A stretch of DNA of 64,000 nucleotides from Chinchilla lanigera (GCF_000276665.1 NW_004955402.1:8959866-9023865); one strand, 5' to 3'. Counted from the first letter of the stretch, positions 45,120 to 57,776 are shown. The notes: generated by a model not told the origin, from the letters alone. Translations and numbers: made by a program.

Positions 45120-47030
45120 TGTTAAAAGAACTGGGGTCCTCAGCATCATTGGAACAGAAGTTGTGCAGGGTTATCTATAGGGATATCATTGAAAACTTGA
45201 TAATCTGGGTATTCAATAAAAGAGAATGTAAAAAACAAAGACAGAAGTCCCTATGTGGTCTCAATATCATAATTTTGAGTTTAGGGTCTGAAGCAGGAGT
45301 GACTGTTCTGTAAAAATGCATAGTTCAAGGACCAAAGGTCATCTGCCCGAGTCACTGCCAGATCCTTAGTGGCGCAGAAGATGTAAGTGCAGGATGAAGA
45401 CAATATCCGAGAAGTCTCTCCTTCCCTGATGAATGATAGAATTCTCACCGCTTTCCTGCACAAAGGTGAACTTCAGACAGACCACACCTGCTCAGGAGGG
45501 GCCTCCACACGACTATGGAAATCAAGCTTCCATCACTGCTCTTCTCCAAAACTACACCAACAAGGTGGCCTTCATGGCAGCCAAGCACCTGCCTTGCACA
45601 CCCATGGGGAAGGTGGATAGTGCCCCTGTTTGTGGTCTGAGTGAATAAACTGCAGCCCATCCCAGGAAGGACGGCGCTCTGACCCTCCGCTGAAGCAGAG
45701 CATGGAGTCCTTCGGCACAGCCGTGAGCTGGCAGCTGGCAGCGGCCCCCACAGGAAGTGGCCCAAGCGGGGAGGAGGAAAGATGTCAGTCAAGGTGGGCT
45801 CCCCACCAGCCGCCTCTGCTCTCTAGCTACTGTCCCACACAGCAGCACTGACGCAACCCTGACTGAAAATGTCACCGCTGGTGGGAATGGATCTGTCCTG
45901 CCGGGCAACATGACCTGCTCTAGTAAAATCAGTTGTCAAATACTGATCAAAATGCAATGCACAAGGAAGAAGAAAGCAACTCAGAAACCAGTGTGGGATC
46001 CAGGTCATCACCGTGCTGGCTCTAGGTCTCAAGACAGACGAATGCCCTGGAAGGCCTGGTGGGAGTGTCCACCCGCAGGAGTCCCACCTTCCAGAATCAA
46101 AGCTTTGGCCCTTGAGCCTTCACGGTTCCCATCCCCAGGACCTTCCTCCTAACTTCTCATCAAAGGAACTCAAAGCTTAAGACAACCACTAAAATCTCAT
46201 ATTCTCCTGAGCAAAGAATAGGAGGAGAATCTTCAAAGTCCCCTTCTAAAATCTGGGGTCCAGTGCCCCATGACCAGAAATCAGTGGTAATTTGTACTAA
46301 TTTCATGACTTTGAGAAAAATCTACTCTGTATAACTCCACCCACAGTCAAATACCCATACAAGTCCGCTGTGATTTCTGTTAAGTCATGATGAAATTCAA
46401 ATCTAAACCACGCGCTAAGGCATCATACATCACCAGAGTCTTCTGATTCCAAATCCCCTCTGCCAGGCTAACTCTGAAAACATCATTTTAGTTGAATAAT
46501 TATTTAAATATGTGCTCATAGGAAATAGTATCAAATTATAGTAAATGAACAAATACAATTAAATAAAACTATGGCTCCTCTTGAGCATATAACGATCTGA
46601 GACGTTTGGCCCCAGGAAATGTGGTTAGAGTGGACATTCATCTCTGTCTACTGACTCAGGTGTGCATAATAATCTGAGTTAATAAATAAACTTAATTTCT
46701 GGCTCGGTCCCCATCCTGCAGCCCGGTGGGGGATGGCCATCTCTCCAGGGTCATGTGGAGGTCATCCGTTTTCATAAGCTGTTGCTGAGATAAACCCTGT
46801 CCCAGAGTTACCTGGTCTCCTCAGACTCAGCGAGCTCTTGTACCTTCTATGCTAGAGGCAGAGAGATGGAGTAAGGTTCCGATGCAAGCTGAGGTCAGGC
46901 TACTTCCTATCCACCATGCATGCATTCTGCTTGAGATCTTGCTACCTTGTCAGTTACCATCATGAAGATGAGCCTGGGTCCTCTGACCCACAGAGCCACC
47001 CGGGAGAATCCTGTGTTCAGTCTGATAAAG
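45120..47030. other. unassigned, no supported gene
   Basis: GC-richer around 45450-46150. Frames at 45757-46152 (plus, 131 codons) and 45445-45792 (minus, 115 codons) show no domain or codon pattern I can support. No confident repeat was named. Confidence 0.45.
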
Positions 47031-47036
47031 TTGAAC

Positions 47037-47310
47037 ATAGTCATCCCTTGGTATCCATTAGAGATTGGTTCCAAAATCCCTAAAAATACCAAAACCCATG
47101 GATGCTCGAGTTCCCTATATAAAACGGGGCAGTATGATCTTATATCCTGTGCCTATCTTTTTGCAGACTTCAAATAGTCTCTAGACTACTTATAATATCG
47201 CACACAATGTAAATTGTTATTGTACTACATTGTTTAGGGAATAATGGCACATTGTTTAGGGAATAATAAAGTCTTCAACCGTTCGGGAGATGTAACTTTT
47301 CACAGTTGTT
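47037..47310 (+). mobile_element. MER2 (Tigger-derived) DNA transposon fragment
   Basis: GTCATCCCTTGGTATCCATT AGAGATTGGTTCCAAAATCC .. ACCAAAACCCATGGATGCTC GAGTTCCCTATATAAAACGG .. CTCTAGACTACTTATAATAT CGCACACAATGTAAATTGTT is MER2 in order. A 19-bp segment acattgtttagggaataat is duplicated at 47227-47245 and 47249-47267. Confidence 0.87.
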
Positions 47311-47319
47311 ATTTTGTTT

Positions 47320-48115
47320 TGTTAACAATCTGTCCTTGCTTGACTCGCAGATACAGAACTTCCAGACACTGAGGACCTTGTTTTCCTGCTGCTTCTTCCG
47401 AGCCAGTCTAATCTTTCCCACACACCGTCACCCCTCCTGTTACTTCTACCACCTCATTCTCCTATAAACTCTAGTAACAAACATGATGACTTATCCGAGG
47501 CTATTTCTGTGTTCAATGATCCAACTCAAAGAGCAAAATAACTGGCTTAAAGAACCCCTGGCTTAAAAACATAATAGCACGCCCAAATACACAGAGCATC
47601 TCCTAATCTGCTGTGGTGTATTTCAATAAATATGAGGCTATTTCTAGACTCTGCCTGCAGAGCACAAAGGAAGAAGGATAAAACATCAGATGTAAATTGG
47701 AAGGAAATATGAACTTTGAATAACTGCATGGCCTAATGATTGCCTTCTCTTCACCCATTAATGTCACTTAATTAAATCCGATGAATTTTCCCTTACAGTG
47801 GATTCAAGACTTATTAAAACTGAGCAACTTCCATTGAGTTCTCTCTTCTTCTGTTCATATGTAACCCATCTTACTGGCTCACAGCCCTCCTGAGAGACTG
47901 CTGGAAGCCCCAGGTAAACTGTATTGAAGTTACTCTCTTATTTCTTCATTCACCCAAATCTTTTTTGGTTTAAAAACAGTATCTTAGAGTGTTTAGAAAT
48001 ATGTGTATGGGATAGCTTTTGAAGACTTTTAGATTTGGGGTATATTTTTTTTTGGTTTTGGTTTAGTGTTAGTTTTATTCTGCTTTGCATTGTTTTGTTT
48101 TCTTTGGGATTCTGG
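47320..48115. other. unassigned spacer
   Basis: No supported gene or repeat. A T/G-rich run lies at 48030-48110. Confidence 0.45.
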
Positions 48116-48119
48116 GAAT

Positions 48120-48280
48120 TTTTGAAGTCACAGATCTCTGAGCAAAGAAGAAATATAATTCAATTCATAAGTCAGTTTTCCAATAAACATGTCAAATTTA
48201 CTAGGACTCAAGGAATTGCAAAATCAAACAATAGTAAGATACCTATCTATCAGCCAGGAAGCTGACGACTTTTCTAAGCA
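48120..48280 (+). mobile_element. old L1 ORF2-terminus fragment
   Basis: TGAGCAAAGAAGAAATATAA .. TTTTCCAATAAACATGTCAA ATTTACTAGGACTCAAGGAA TTGCAAAATCAAACAATAGT AAGATACCTATCTATCAGCC corresponds to the L1M block around the 'FTEEEIQMANKHMKRCST' region followed by its downstream UTR-proximal sequence. Short and diverged. Confidence 0.5.
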
Positions 48281-48399
48281 CCATAGACTTGTTGGTAGGA
48301 TTTAAGGGGACAAGGAGGCATACAACATATGCTGTTTATGGAGGAACGAACTTTTAGGGGGATAAGTTAGCTGTAGTTACTAAGGCAGCAGTAGGACCC

Positions 48400-48800
48400 A
48401 CGCTAGATGAGTCTCTAAAGTCAGTGGCTTAACACAATAGGCTACTTCTTACTTGCCTGTGGTCTGAAATGGACCATCGTACTTGGTGCGTCTTGATTAA
48501 CAGAGGAGCCTGACCACCAGCCTCCACCGCTGACCGTGGCTTCTGCTGTCACCCTGAATATCTACACGGAGCTGAGAGATCAGAGAAGAGGGAAGCCATA
48601 CAAAAGGCACACCTTCTTTCCAACAACCTTGGCCATGAAGTGACTCAGCTGCCTCTCCTCAGAGTCCATGGATAAGAACCAAGGTCCACTGAGATGCAAG
48701 AAGAGGAAAGAGCTGCTTCTAGGCAACAAATCTATACTATGGATGGGGACTGCAATTGTTTCTGCCAAGATAACACAATAAATATGCACAAGTGTTTAGA
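48400..48800. mobile_element. possible ancient LTR/MER relic
   Basis: CAGTGGCTTAACACAATAGG .. TTACTTGCCTGTGGTCTGAA .. CCATGAAGTGACTCAGCTGC resembles the same old repeat type suspected at 10545-10960. Weak evidence. Confidence 0.3.
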
Positions 48801-48809
48801 TCTATTACA

Positions 48810-49085
48810 ATAGTTATACCCTTGACCAAGCAAATGCATCTTTAAAAATTTATCTGTTAGTAATTTGACATGGTGGGCAAAGATATATGCATAAAGATAA
48901 TCACTGACCTTTCATTTATAATGGCAAAAAAATTAGAAATGACCTAAAAAATTATTAAGCAAACTGGTTAAATAAATTCTGGCACATTCATATAATGTTA
49001 TATTGTTCACAAAACAAAAATGATACTACAAATGTTCATGTATTGATTAATGTGGAATTTACAAACTGTGACATGCAAGATGAAC
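48810..49085 (+). mobile_element. old L1 ORF2-terminus/3' fragment
   Basis: CAAAGATATATGCATAAAGA TAATCACTGACCTTTCATTT ATAATGGCAAAAAAATTAGA AATGACCTAAAAAATTATTA AGCAAACTGGTTAAATAAAT TCTGGCACATTCATATAATG is the classical L1M pre-terminal block. Confidence 0.78.
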
Positions 49086-49103
49086 TTTTTTGTAGCAAAA
49101 ATA

Positions 49104-49257
49104 TCTGGTGAGCCAGGTGTGGTGGTGCACACCTGTAACCCCAGCAATTGGGAGGCTGAGGCAGGAGGATCGTTGCGACTTCAAAATGAGCTGAAGGTCA
49201 GCCTGAATTGCACAGCGAGACCCTGTCTCAAAAAGGCAAAAAAAAAAAGTCTGGTGA
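49104..49257 (+). mobile_element. B1 SINE, sense
   Basis: AGCCAGGTGTGGTGGTGCAC ACCTGTAACCCCAGCAATTG GGAGGCTGAGGCAGGAGGAT .. CCCTGTCTCAAAAAGGC and an A run. Flanks TCTGGTGA on both sides (about 49104 and 49250) suggest a short target duplication. Confidence 0.9.
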
Positions 49258-49259
49258 AT

Positions 49260-52200
49260 GCAGAGATTGGTAACTCATCATGTGGAGTTCAGACCCTACA
49301 ACTATTACAGCTTTTAAAATCCAACCTCATACGTTAACTTACAAACTTTCCAAATCTGATGGATTGACTCTGGCTAAAATATCCTCAATAACTTGATTTA
49401 AGAAACTGAAGTTTTGATTTTTTTCTTTGGCAATGAGATATTCACCTTCAGTTTCTAGAAACGTCTATTTCTTTTTTTTTCCTGAAAGAAAGCATTTTCA
49501 CCCCGTTACCAGGAAGTGGGAAATCAAGATTCTTTATCAGAAGTTGCTTCATGAGCTCAGTTCTCAACAAAAAGAGAATGTGATGCTCTTAAGACTTTTT
49601 GTTCCAGACTGAAGAATCAATCCCATTTCAAGCATTCAACCAACATTTGCTGGGCTCCCACTCAATGACCCAAGCTGCACTCCAGCTTGAAGACTCAAAG
49701 ATGAATAGCACAGAGCCTGCTGCTTCAGAGCTCCTGGAGGGGCCAAGGAGACAAGGACACAAACAGCAATTGTGATCAGGGAGCAGAGCTGCAAGAGCGA
49801 TGCCCACGAGGGGCAGTGAAAAACACCCTGCCCTTTTTCAAGGACCAAGAAGGGCTCGGTGAGGAGACAGTGTTTGAGTTGAACATAAAAGAATGCGAAA
49901 GGCTTCCAAACACAAGCAAAGGAAGGAAGGACCTCCAGGCAAGAGGAAATGCAGCCACAAAGAAAACACTGAGACAGCAAAGATTTTGAACACCGGGGAA
50001 CTACAAACAGCATTCTCAAACTCAGATGGTACAAAACACCACGTATGATGCTTTGGGTAGCCGTAGGCACTCAAACGTCAGCTTCCTTTCTCCTCCCTTT
50101 CCGAAACTCAGCAAAGGAAGCAGAACTGGGGGACGATTGGGGCTTGTGACGCTCCTACATGTGGTGCGGCGGGGAGGACCTTTTTTCAAGAAAAAGAATA
50201 CAAATGTAGTAGGTTCAGAGTTTGGGAAGGGGCCCATGTAAGTGAGGGCCTCTAAAGCTGAAACTTTGCTAGCTGCTGCCCACAGCCTCTGGCAGAACAG
50301 AAAAGAGCACAGCTGGTAGGGATGGAGAGTGAGCACGAGGGGCACCATGAAGTGCAGCCTTTCAAAATGAAGAACTTACTCCCCAGTTGATAGGAGTGCT
50401 GCCAGGCAAATGCCCTCAGCTGCTGGTCCCTACGGGCATCACCTCAGCTGAAGAAATCTGCTCACCCAAAGCACACGCCTCCCTCCCGTGGCATCCTAAG
50501 AGGCTGACCCAGACATCTGGGAAACCAAGGCAGCACCGTAACCCGCTTGTTAGTCACCACGAGCACAGTAGATCCATCATCCCACCTGGTGGACACTTTC
50601 CGGCCTCAGACGCATCACTGGGTGAGCATACCTGCTGGTTGGCATTAACCCTGCACCTGGTCCTTGGCCTGTGAGACCTAGGGCAGTGTGGAAGGCCAAA
50701 CCACCACCGTCACCAAGCAAGAGTATAATTCTGTTGCAGGTGATATTCTCCAGAGTCCTTTCGATCCAGTAGTAAACATATATTCTGGGTTTGGGCCTCA
50801 CCTTTCCTATCATAAGCCCTCAGCCAGTGCTACCGTTCAAAGGCCTATAGAGTACTGACCTACACCACACGATATCATAGAGGACTAAGCAACGTATGCT
50901 AAGGCTAAGGAGCTGTAGGAGAGAGTGGCAACTGCAGAACTTACTTCTTATACGACACACTGCTATCCCCGGAAGCTAAGAGCCTGAGAGAAGGATGGAA
51001 CGAGTTGTTGAAAGCACAGCTGAAGTGCCAACTCACAAATACTGCCTTATAAGGACAAGGCCAGGAGGCAACACACATTTTAGGTCAGTGATGTGAATAT
51101 AAGTTCTGGGATCCCAGCAGGTAGAATACGGGTCTGCTAGTTAAGGCGTAGAAGCACAGGTAGCCCACATGCTATATTGCCAAAGATCCCACGTGGGGAA
51201 CTTGTGCTTCCATCCCCAACTCCCTAAGCTCTGTGGTTTTACAGTCCTGTTAGCCAACGAGGAGGTAATTCTCCCGAGAAACAAGTGAAGCGTCTCATTG
51301 AATGATCAGCTACAGCTTCTACGTGGGCGCTTTAAATTTTCCGCACCAACGGACCAGCAGGCAAGAAGTGTCATCATCTTACTGGGGTAACTTCCCCTGA
51401 CCATAGGAGAATGGAGGGTTGCTATTACACAATCCAGGAGGAAGGAAAATGCCTGACTGGGTGTTGTGTGGCATCTTTTTGCCCTCTTTTGATGGTACGT
51501 GGATAAGCACAGTAGCCTAAGCCAGAAGAGGGCGTGATGACCAAGGGCCTAGATCCTTGGGGAATGAGGGTCTGGGTTGCACAAACAAGTATTCCACTAA
51601 GATCAGCAGAGGTGCTGACTAAAGTTGACAGGCATCCAGAACGAAGGGGAGAGTGACAGTATCCGCTGTGGGCTTAAGACCAGCTGAAAATTCAGGGACA
51701 ATCATTTTTCCATTTACCTTTTCCTTCCAACTTTTTATCAGAGAGAAAGAGGTCCACGGGGATCCCAGAGGAGCTCTTTACAGGACTCATCCAAAGCAAT
51801 AGATCCAGCGTCCCAGAGAGTGCACTGCAGTGACTACTGCAATAAGCCAGCTTCAGGAATACAGGATTACTCTCGCCTTCTGGGAGAGCTGGGAGCAGAA
51901 AACTCTCAGCTCGCAGACCTCCACATGGACTGCCTGAGCTAGAGACCGGCTCACCCGGGTCACACCCCCTTCCTGGAACAGCGGCATCTGACGGGTCTGC
52001 CTTCCAATTACACTGGGCGGGTCCCTGGCCCAACTCAAAAGCACCTCCAATGGGCTGTTCCAGCTCCTGGACTCTCCACAGCACGAGCAGGGCCTCCACT
52101 GAGACCACCTCATCACTCAGCCCGCCTCTGTCCCCGTGTTGCCTCCTGCTCCTCCACAGGTCCCGGGACAAGGGCACTGCCCACCAGCCCCTGGGTATCC

Positions 52201-53100
52201 CTCTTCATCCAGAGCCTGCTGCCCAAGGAGCTCGGCACAAAATGCAGACACTCAGAATACCCACGCCTGTCAGATACTTCTCTCCTTGGGATGGTGCTTG
52301 ATAAACACCAATGCCGTCCAGATGCCAGCATCATTACCTATAAATAGACGGGCAAAAATGTAATCACACCAACCACCGTTTCTGCTCATTAAATATAAAC
52401 ATTGAAGAGACACACTGTACTCTAAGGACTCAGAATCCCATCTTCCAAGGTGGCCCTTGATGTCCGAAGTTTGATTAGACTGTTTCTTCCAAGATGAATC
52501 ACCATCAACCTCAGATAAAATCCCTGATTCATTCTTGTTTTGAAAGTAAGAAACTGCCAAAAAGATTAATTACATTTGCCGCAGGCCAGCTCTTTCCCAA
52601 ACCAGGTAGGTAGCTTTCTGGTTTTCAGCAGCAGTACTTGAGGTCAGATCATCACTTGTGGTTCCTGAAATTCCTCGCTCAGAGACCTCCCCTTCGGCCG
52701 CTCTAGGAAAGCAGAAGACACAGAACGCGGGTCTATTTCTTTGCTGCGTTCTTTTCTGCGGGGTGCTCGCCTATTACTGTGGCTGGTCTGCAGCGCACCG
52801 AAATGCTCTGAACCCTTTAATTTCTAGGGAGGGGCAAAGAACTACTGTCGTTAGCTCACCCCTTCCCTGTTCTCCTGCTACAGCACAAAGACAGAATGCT
52901 CTGCTGTATTTTCCAACTGTAGAGTTACGTGCATTTATACAGGTCATGTAGCTAAATATGATACCTCAAGTTAGTTCAAAATAGCAGAAAGTTCCAAGTA
53001 TGACCTGGCCCTCTCCACATCGCGGAGGTGTTAGGGAAATCAGATAGCAGTGCGGCTTCAGGGGAGAAGGGCAGGGAGACCAAAGGTACTTTGTGTGCTG
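49260..53100. other. long unassigned stretch, no supported gene
   Basis: GC rises to the right (50000-52300). Frames up to 161 codons (51692-52177, minus) and 144 codons (49636-50070, minus) were inspected: no domain, no repeated codon-position pattern, and they overlap equally long frames in other phases. 49860-49990 resembles a diverged old interspersed repeat, not named. Confidence 0.45.
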
Positions 53101-53103
53101 TTA

Positions 53104-53240
53104 TCTACTTACTTTGGGGGTTTTTTTGTTTTTTTGTTTTTTTTCTTTTCTTCCGGTACCAGGAATCGATCTCTCGACCTGGCGTTTGCAAGGCAGGTGC
53201 TGTGCCGCTGAGCTAAATCCCCAGCCCCTCTACTTACTTT
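53104..53240 (-). mobile_element. ID SINE, antisense, 12-bp target duplication
   Basis: T-rich tail at about 53116-53150, then the inverted ID body (TTCCGGTACCAGGAATCGAT CTCTCGACCTGGCGTTTGCA AGGCAGGTGCTGTGCCGCTG AGCTAAATCCCCAGCCCC). The perfect repeat tctacttacttt at 53104-53115 and 53229-53240 brackets it. Confidence 0.93.
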
Positions 53241-53284
53241 TGCTAAGAAATGATTCTGTCTGGAAGCTGGAAGGTAAATTTTGC

Positions 53285-53502
53285 CTGTCTGTTTGCTTGC
53301 TTGCTTGTTTCATTATTTTGTGGAACTGGGGATTGAACTGAGGGCCTTCTCACTGAGCTACATCTCCAGACATTTTTCAAGTTTTTTATTTTGAGGCAGG
53401 ATCTCACCAAATTGTTAAATTCCCTAGGATGAGCTGTTTCGATCTTCCTGCTTCAAACTCTCAGAGTGCTGAGATTACAGGTGTGTCCCACCACCCCCGG
53501 CT
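53285..53502 (-). mobile_element. dimeric B1-dID SINE, antisense
   Basis: Inverted ID part: GTGGAACTGGGGATTGAACT GAGGGCCTTCTCACTGAGCT ACATCTCCAGACA. Inverted B1 part: TTTGAGGCAGGATCTCACCA .. GAGTGCTGAGATTACAGGTG TGTCCCACCACCCCCGGCT. A GCTT/TTTG-rich degenerate tail lies at 53285-53315. Confidence 0.85.
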
Positions 53503-53514
53503 TAGACTTTCAGC

Positions 53515-53685
53515 AATGAGGATGGGAAATTAAGGAAAGCAGGGAGGAGAAGGAGCAGGGATTAATGGGAATACAAATAATCAAAATATGTTATATGTAT
53601 TTACCAATATTCCAAATTAAGATGCATTGTTCTGTATTGCTATTATGCATTAATTTAAAAGTTATACTTTAAAAAAGAAATGGTT
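53515..53685 (+). mobile_element. L1-like 3' tail
   Basis: A purine-rich tract (GGAAAGCAGGGAGGAGAAGG), then ATACAAATAATCAAAATATG TTATATGTATTTACCAATAT, parallels the tail at 59550-59690 (GACTGGGGAAGGGATG .. GATCAAAATATACTATATGC). No ORF2 sequence accompanies it. Confidence 0.45.
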
Positions 53686-53761
53686 CCATTTATAATCAAA
53701 ATAATAATAGAAAGTCTATTTCTCAAGATCTTACCCCTCCGTATCTTTGATAAAAATAATT

Positions 53762-53846
53762 TATGGGATGGGAGATGTAGCTCAGTGGTAGCAAATTTGC
53801 CTAGCATGCATAAACCCTGGGCTTGATGCCCGACACTGAAAAACAA
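53762..53846 (+). mobile_element. ID-related SINE, sense, diverged
   Basis: GGATGGGAGATGTAGCTCAG TGGTAGCAAATTTGCCTAGC ATGCATAAACCCTGGGCTTG ATGCCCGACAC and A-rich end. The A and B boxes are recognisable but the body differs from the younger ID type, being nearer to the squirrel-like form. Confidence 0.85.
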
Positions 53847-54439
53847 GTATGACCTCGGTAATGAAATGACCATACTTCAGGAGTCTGAGGTTCTTGGCCG
53901 AGCTGTGCTACAAAGATTAACCAATGTGATCTCCTGAAGTCTCCATTTCCTCGTCTGCTTACAAAAGCTTGGAAGGGCAAGAGACGGCCACTCACTCCAA
54001 AATATCTAGTAATGAGCATGGGTTACTTCACAACATAAAACAGTGAAAATATTTTGCCATTTGAAAAAATGGAAGGCAACTTCGAAGTTTCCATCGAACG
54101 CTAACATTGCATGAAACTCTGTGTGGTCATGTTGAGCTAAAGTGCATCAGCAAGCGCATCAGCCCCAACCCGCACCTCCCCAAATATGGCTCCAGCAGCA
54201 ACTGACGCAACTTCCGTCTCCCAGCCTGACTTCTCCTCTGAGCTCCAGACTCACACACAACTGTCTGCTCCAGGGATCCATCCTGAGGTCTCCGAGGCAC
54301 CTCTAATGCTCACATGCAAAACGAGCTTTGTGACTCTCAGCCCAAGCCTTTCTGTTCCTGTGATTTTATTGCAGAGATGAGAACAATCACCCAAGAAGTA
54401 CAACAGGCCAACATATAAAATTAAAATAATATTTGAAAA

Positions 54440-55262
54440 AGAATACAACACACCAGGTAACTGGAGTGAGGCTTAACATCTCCTACCTCCTTGCGCCACT
54501 TCCAGTCTATCTTCAAGTTCTCTCAGGTTAATTACTAAATAGCTCAACTGTCCACTGGTCTCTGTCTCCACTTCCACCCACCAATCCAAGCTGCCATGGC
54601 TTCCTCTCCTGCAAGAGACCCCGGCCTCCTCACTGCACCCTCCAACACCCTCTCTTTCCCCATATCCATCCCTGCACTGCAAGTACTGAGGTCTCCAAAT
54701 GCATACATAACCATACCACTCCCTGAAAACCCTCAGATGATTCTCTTATTCTCTTAAGATAATCAAAACATCCTGAACTCTTATTATAAGGCCATAGATG
54801 AACTGGTCCCTGCATATATCACAGTTTTATCATACAACTCTCTCCTCCCCTCCTGCAGCTCCAGCCACACTGTCCTCTCTAAGTTCTTCAAATACATATG
54901 CTCTTTCCTGCCTCAGGACATTTGCACATATTGTTGCATAGCTACAGAGCGTTTCACACTCTTATCTTTGCCTGGTTAACTCCTACTTGTTCCTCAGTCT
55001 CAGATCAAAATCACTTTCTCGGGGAACACTCTGACCTACTGCTGTTACAAATTCTGCTAGTGCCCCATACACTTTTGTTGTGGTACTTATTATGGCTGGT
55101 ATTGGTGAATGTAGGTGGTGGTTTATTTAATAGCTGTCTTTTCCATCAGCTAAGTTTTATGGGACTTAGAGTTTGTTCATTATTCTATCCCTGGCATCTT
55201 GCTGAATGTTTAGCATATAATAAATATTCAATACATGTTTCTTTAATGGATTAACAAATGAA
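54440..55262 (+). mobile_element. L2 (LINE-2) 3' end
   Basis: Long colinear match to the L2 tail: CCCTGAAAACCCTCAGATGA, AGGCCATAGATGAACTGGTC, CTCCAGCCACACTGTCCTCT, TTTCCTGCCTCAGGACATTT GCACATATTGTTGCATAG, TCTTTGCCTGGTTAACTCCT ACTTGTTCCTCAGTCTCAGA, CGGGGAACACTCTGACCTAC, and the terminal TAGCATATAATAAATATTCA ATACATG. The left limit is approximate. It encodes remnants of the CR1/L2-type RT protein end only. Confidence 0.85.
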
Positions 55263-55750
55263 TAGATAAACAGAAATAAGGAAAAGTAATAAGCCATTTT
55301 TAACATTATTGCTTTTGTCCAAATACCTAGATCTTTTCCTCTTTTTTCCCCTTGACTGTGAAGGTATAATTTGGGAGTGCTGCACAAATTTCATCCATTT
55401 TAGCAGAGAAAAGATATCTACTTATCAAATTAAATTGCTAAGAATGATCACTTGGTGTTTCCATGACAGTTATATGACATGAAGTAAAATTGACAGTCTC
55501 AATACTCCTTCTGGGGAAATTATCAGTGGATCAAGAAAAATAGACTCTAAGGAACATTTTGAATACTGTCCAGGAATAAGATGTCAGCCCTGAGTACTGT
55601 GCAGTGGAAAAGTTTTGAATTACCATCAGCTTTACTTTTCCAAATCTATTCTAGTCACAGGTCTCAAATATTTAAATCTTAGACATCTACTGAGGTCTCT
55701 AAGCCACTCTTTAACCTGAAGACTCTGGAAAGGGAATGAGGGATGTTTCT

Positions 55751-57776
55751 TTTTTTAGTTAAATGTTTTGGTACATTTTAGATATAAACAATAATCACAT
55801 TTATCATAGGGAATTTGTACCTGTGCATGACATATCTTAATTCTTCTTTTATTTATCCCATTCCCCTACCCTCCCTTCAACCTCTTTCCCTTCCTTATTT
55901 ACAAAAGTTTTGTTTCTATTTTTTCCTTATTTTCTCACCTTTTTCTTCATCTGGGAAGTGTCTATTCATTTCAGATGCCCATTTATGGAATGGGTCTTTA
56001 GATTTGTACGTTATGTTTTTTTAGCTCTTTATGGTAAATATTAGACCTTTATCTAAGGAACAGCTTACAAAAATTTTTTCCCACTCTGTGGGTTGTGTCT
56101 TCACTCTGTTAATGTTTTCTTTTGCTATGCAAAAGCTTTTCAGTAAGATGAGGTCCCAGTTGTTTATTCTCTGTAATAGTTCCCATGAGGTCGGGGTTTT
56201 GTGCATAAAGTCTTTGCCTACACCTATGTCTTCAAGAATTCTACCTATTCTCTCTTCCAGCAGATTAGTGTTTCTGCTTTCATATTTAGACCTTTGATCT
56301 ATTTTTATTTTAGTTTAGAGCATGGTGAGAAACATGGGTCTCAGTTTAGCCTTCAGCATGAAGTAAAAGCCAGTTTTCCTAGCATGATTTGTTGAACAGG
56401 CGATCTTCCAGTGAAGGTGCTTGGCACCTTTGTCAAAGATAAGGTGGCTGAGTGTGTTTGGATTCTTTCTGTATCTTCTAATCTGTTTCATTCATTCTTA
56501 TGTCTGTTTTTGTTTGTTTTGTTTTGTTTTGTTTTTGCCAGTGCCATGCTTTCTAGCACTGTAGCTTTGTAGTATAATTTCAAGTCAGGGATTGTGATGC
56601 CTCTGACCTTGCCTTTGTTGCCCAGAATTGTTTTTGCTATTCTAGGTCTCTTCTGGTTCCAAATAAATTTTAGGATCATTTTCTTTAATTCTATGAGGTA
56701 TACTACTGGTATTCTGATCAGGATTTCATTAAATCTGTATAACAATTTTGGTAGTACGGACATTTTCAGTCTGTTGGTTCTTCCTACCCAAGAGCAAGGG
56801 ATATCTTTCCATTTTCCTCTTTGATCTCCTTTTCAGAGTATTGAAGTTTTCAATGTTAAGATCTTTTACTTCCTTTTTTAGATTGAGTCCTAAGTATTTC
56901 ATTTTTTTCGATGCTATTATAAAAATGTGGTTTCCCTGATTTCTCTCTCAGTGAGTTTGTTATTTGTGCACAGGAATGCTATTGATTTTTGAATACTGAC
57001 TTTGTATCCAGCTATACAACTGAATTTAGTTATTAAATGTAGAAGTCTTTTGATGGAGAAAAGCCCAAGTGCTTATGGAATCATGGCTGAATTCTATTAG
57101 AAATTTAGAGAAGATCCAATGTCTTACTCTTCAAACTCTTTAATGAAATTAAAAGAGATGCATTACTCCCAAAGTTATTCCTGGAAACAAGTTATTCCTG
57201 ATACCCAAACAAGAGAAGGATCCAACTAAAAAAGAGAAATATAGGCCAGTCTCCCTAATGAACACAGATGCAAAAATCCTCAATGAGATACTGGCAAGCA
57301 GTATGCAGCAAATCATCAAGAAGATTATACACCTTGACCCAGGGATGCAGGGATGGTTCAACATATGTAAACCAATAAATGTACTATATCATACCAACAG
57401 ATCCAAGGACAAAAATCACATGATCATATCAATAGACACATATTTGTCAAAGTATTTGACAAAGTCTAACACCCCTTCGCGATAAAAAGCCACAGGAAAT
57501 TGGAATAGATGGTCCTTATCTCAATCTGATAAAAAGCCATCTATGACAAACCAACAGCCACCATCATACTAAATGAACAAAAACTTAGAGCTTTCCTTCT
57601 AAAATCAGAAACAAGACAAGGGTGTCCACTGTCACCAGTCCTTTCCAAGATAGTTCTGGAAACATTAGCCAGAGCAGTCAGACAAAAAATAATGATAAAA
57701 GGCATAAGATAGGAAAGGAAGAGGTTAAACTGTCATTATTTGCCAATGACATGATGCTGTACATACAGGACCCCGA
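55751..57776 (-). mobile_element. LINE-1 with 5' inversion (twin-primed), 17-bp target duplication
   Basis: The minus-strand 3' part is 55751-57057. It reads from the ORF2 region after the RT catalytic core toward the 3' UTR, with peptides such as [16 protein letters not shown] and [17 protein letters not shown], and ends in an A tail seen as T at about 55749-55757. The 5' part, 57058-57776, is in plus orientation and holds the RT core: [32 protein letters not shown] and LFANDMMLY, where Asn replaces the first catalytic Asp of the usual FADD. ORF2 is continuous across the junction once one piece is flipped. Direct repeats gaatgagggatgtttct (55734-55750) and gaatgaaggatgtttct (57777-57793) match 16/17. 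Dead. Confidence 0.93.

Noticed and set aside
51692..52177. 161-codon minus-strand frame in GC-richer DNA
   Set aside because: No recognisable domain, overlapping open frames in other phases, and no splice or promoter context; GC content alone explains its length.
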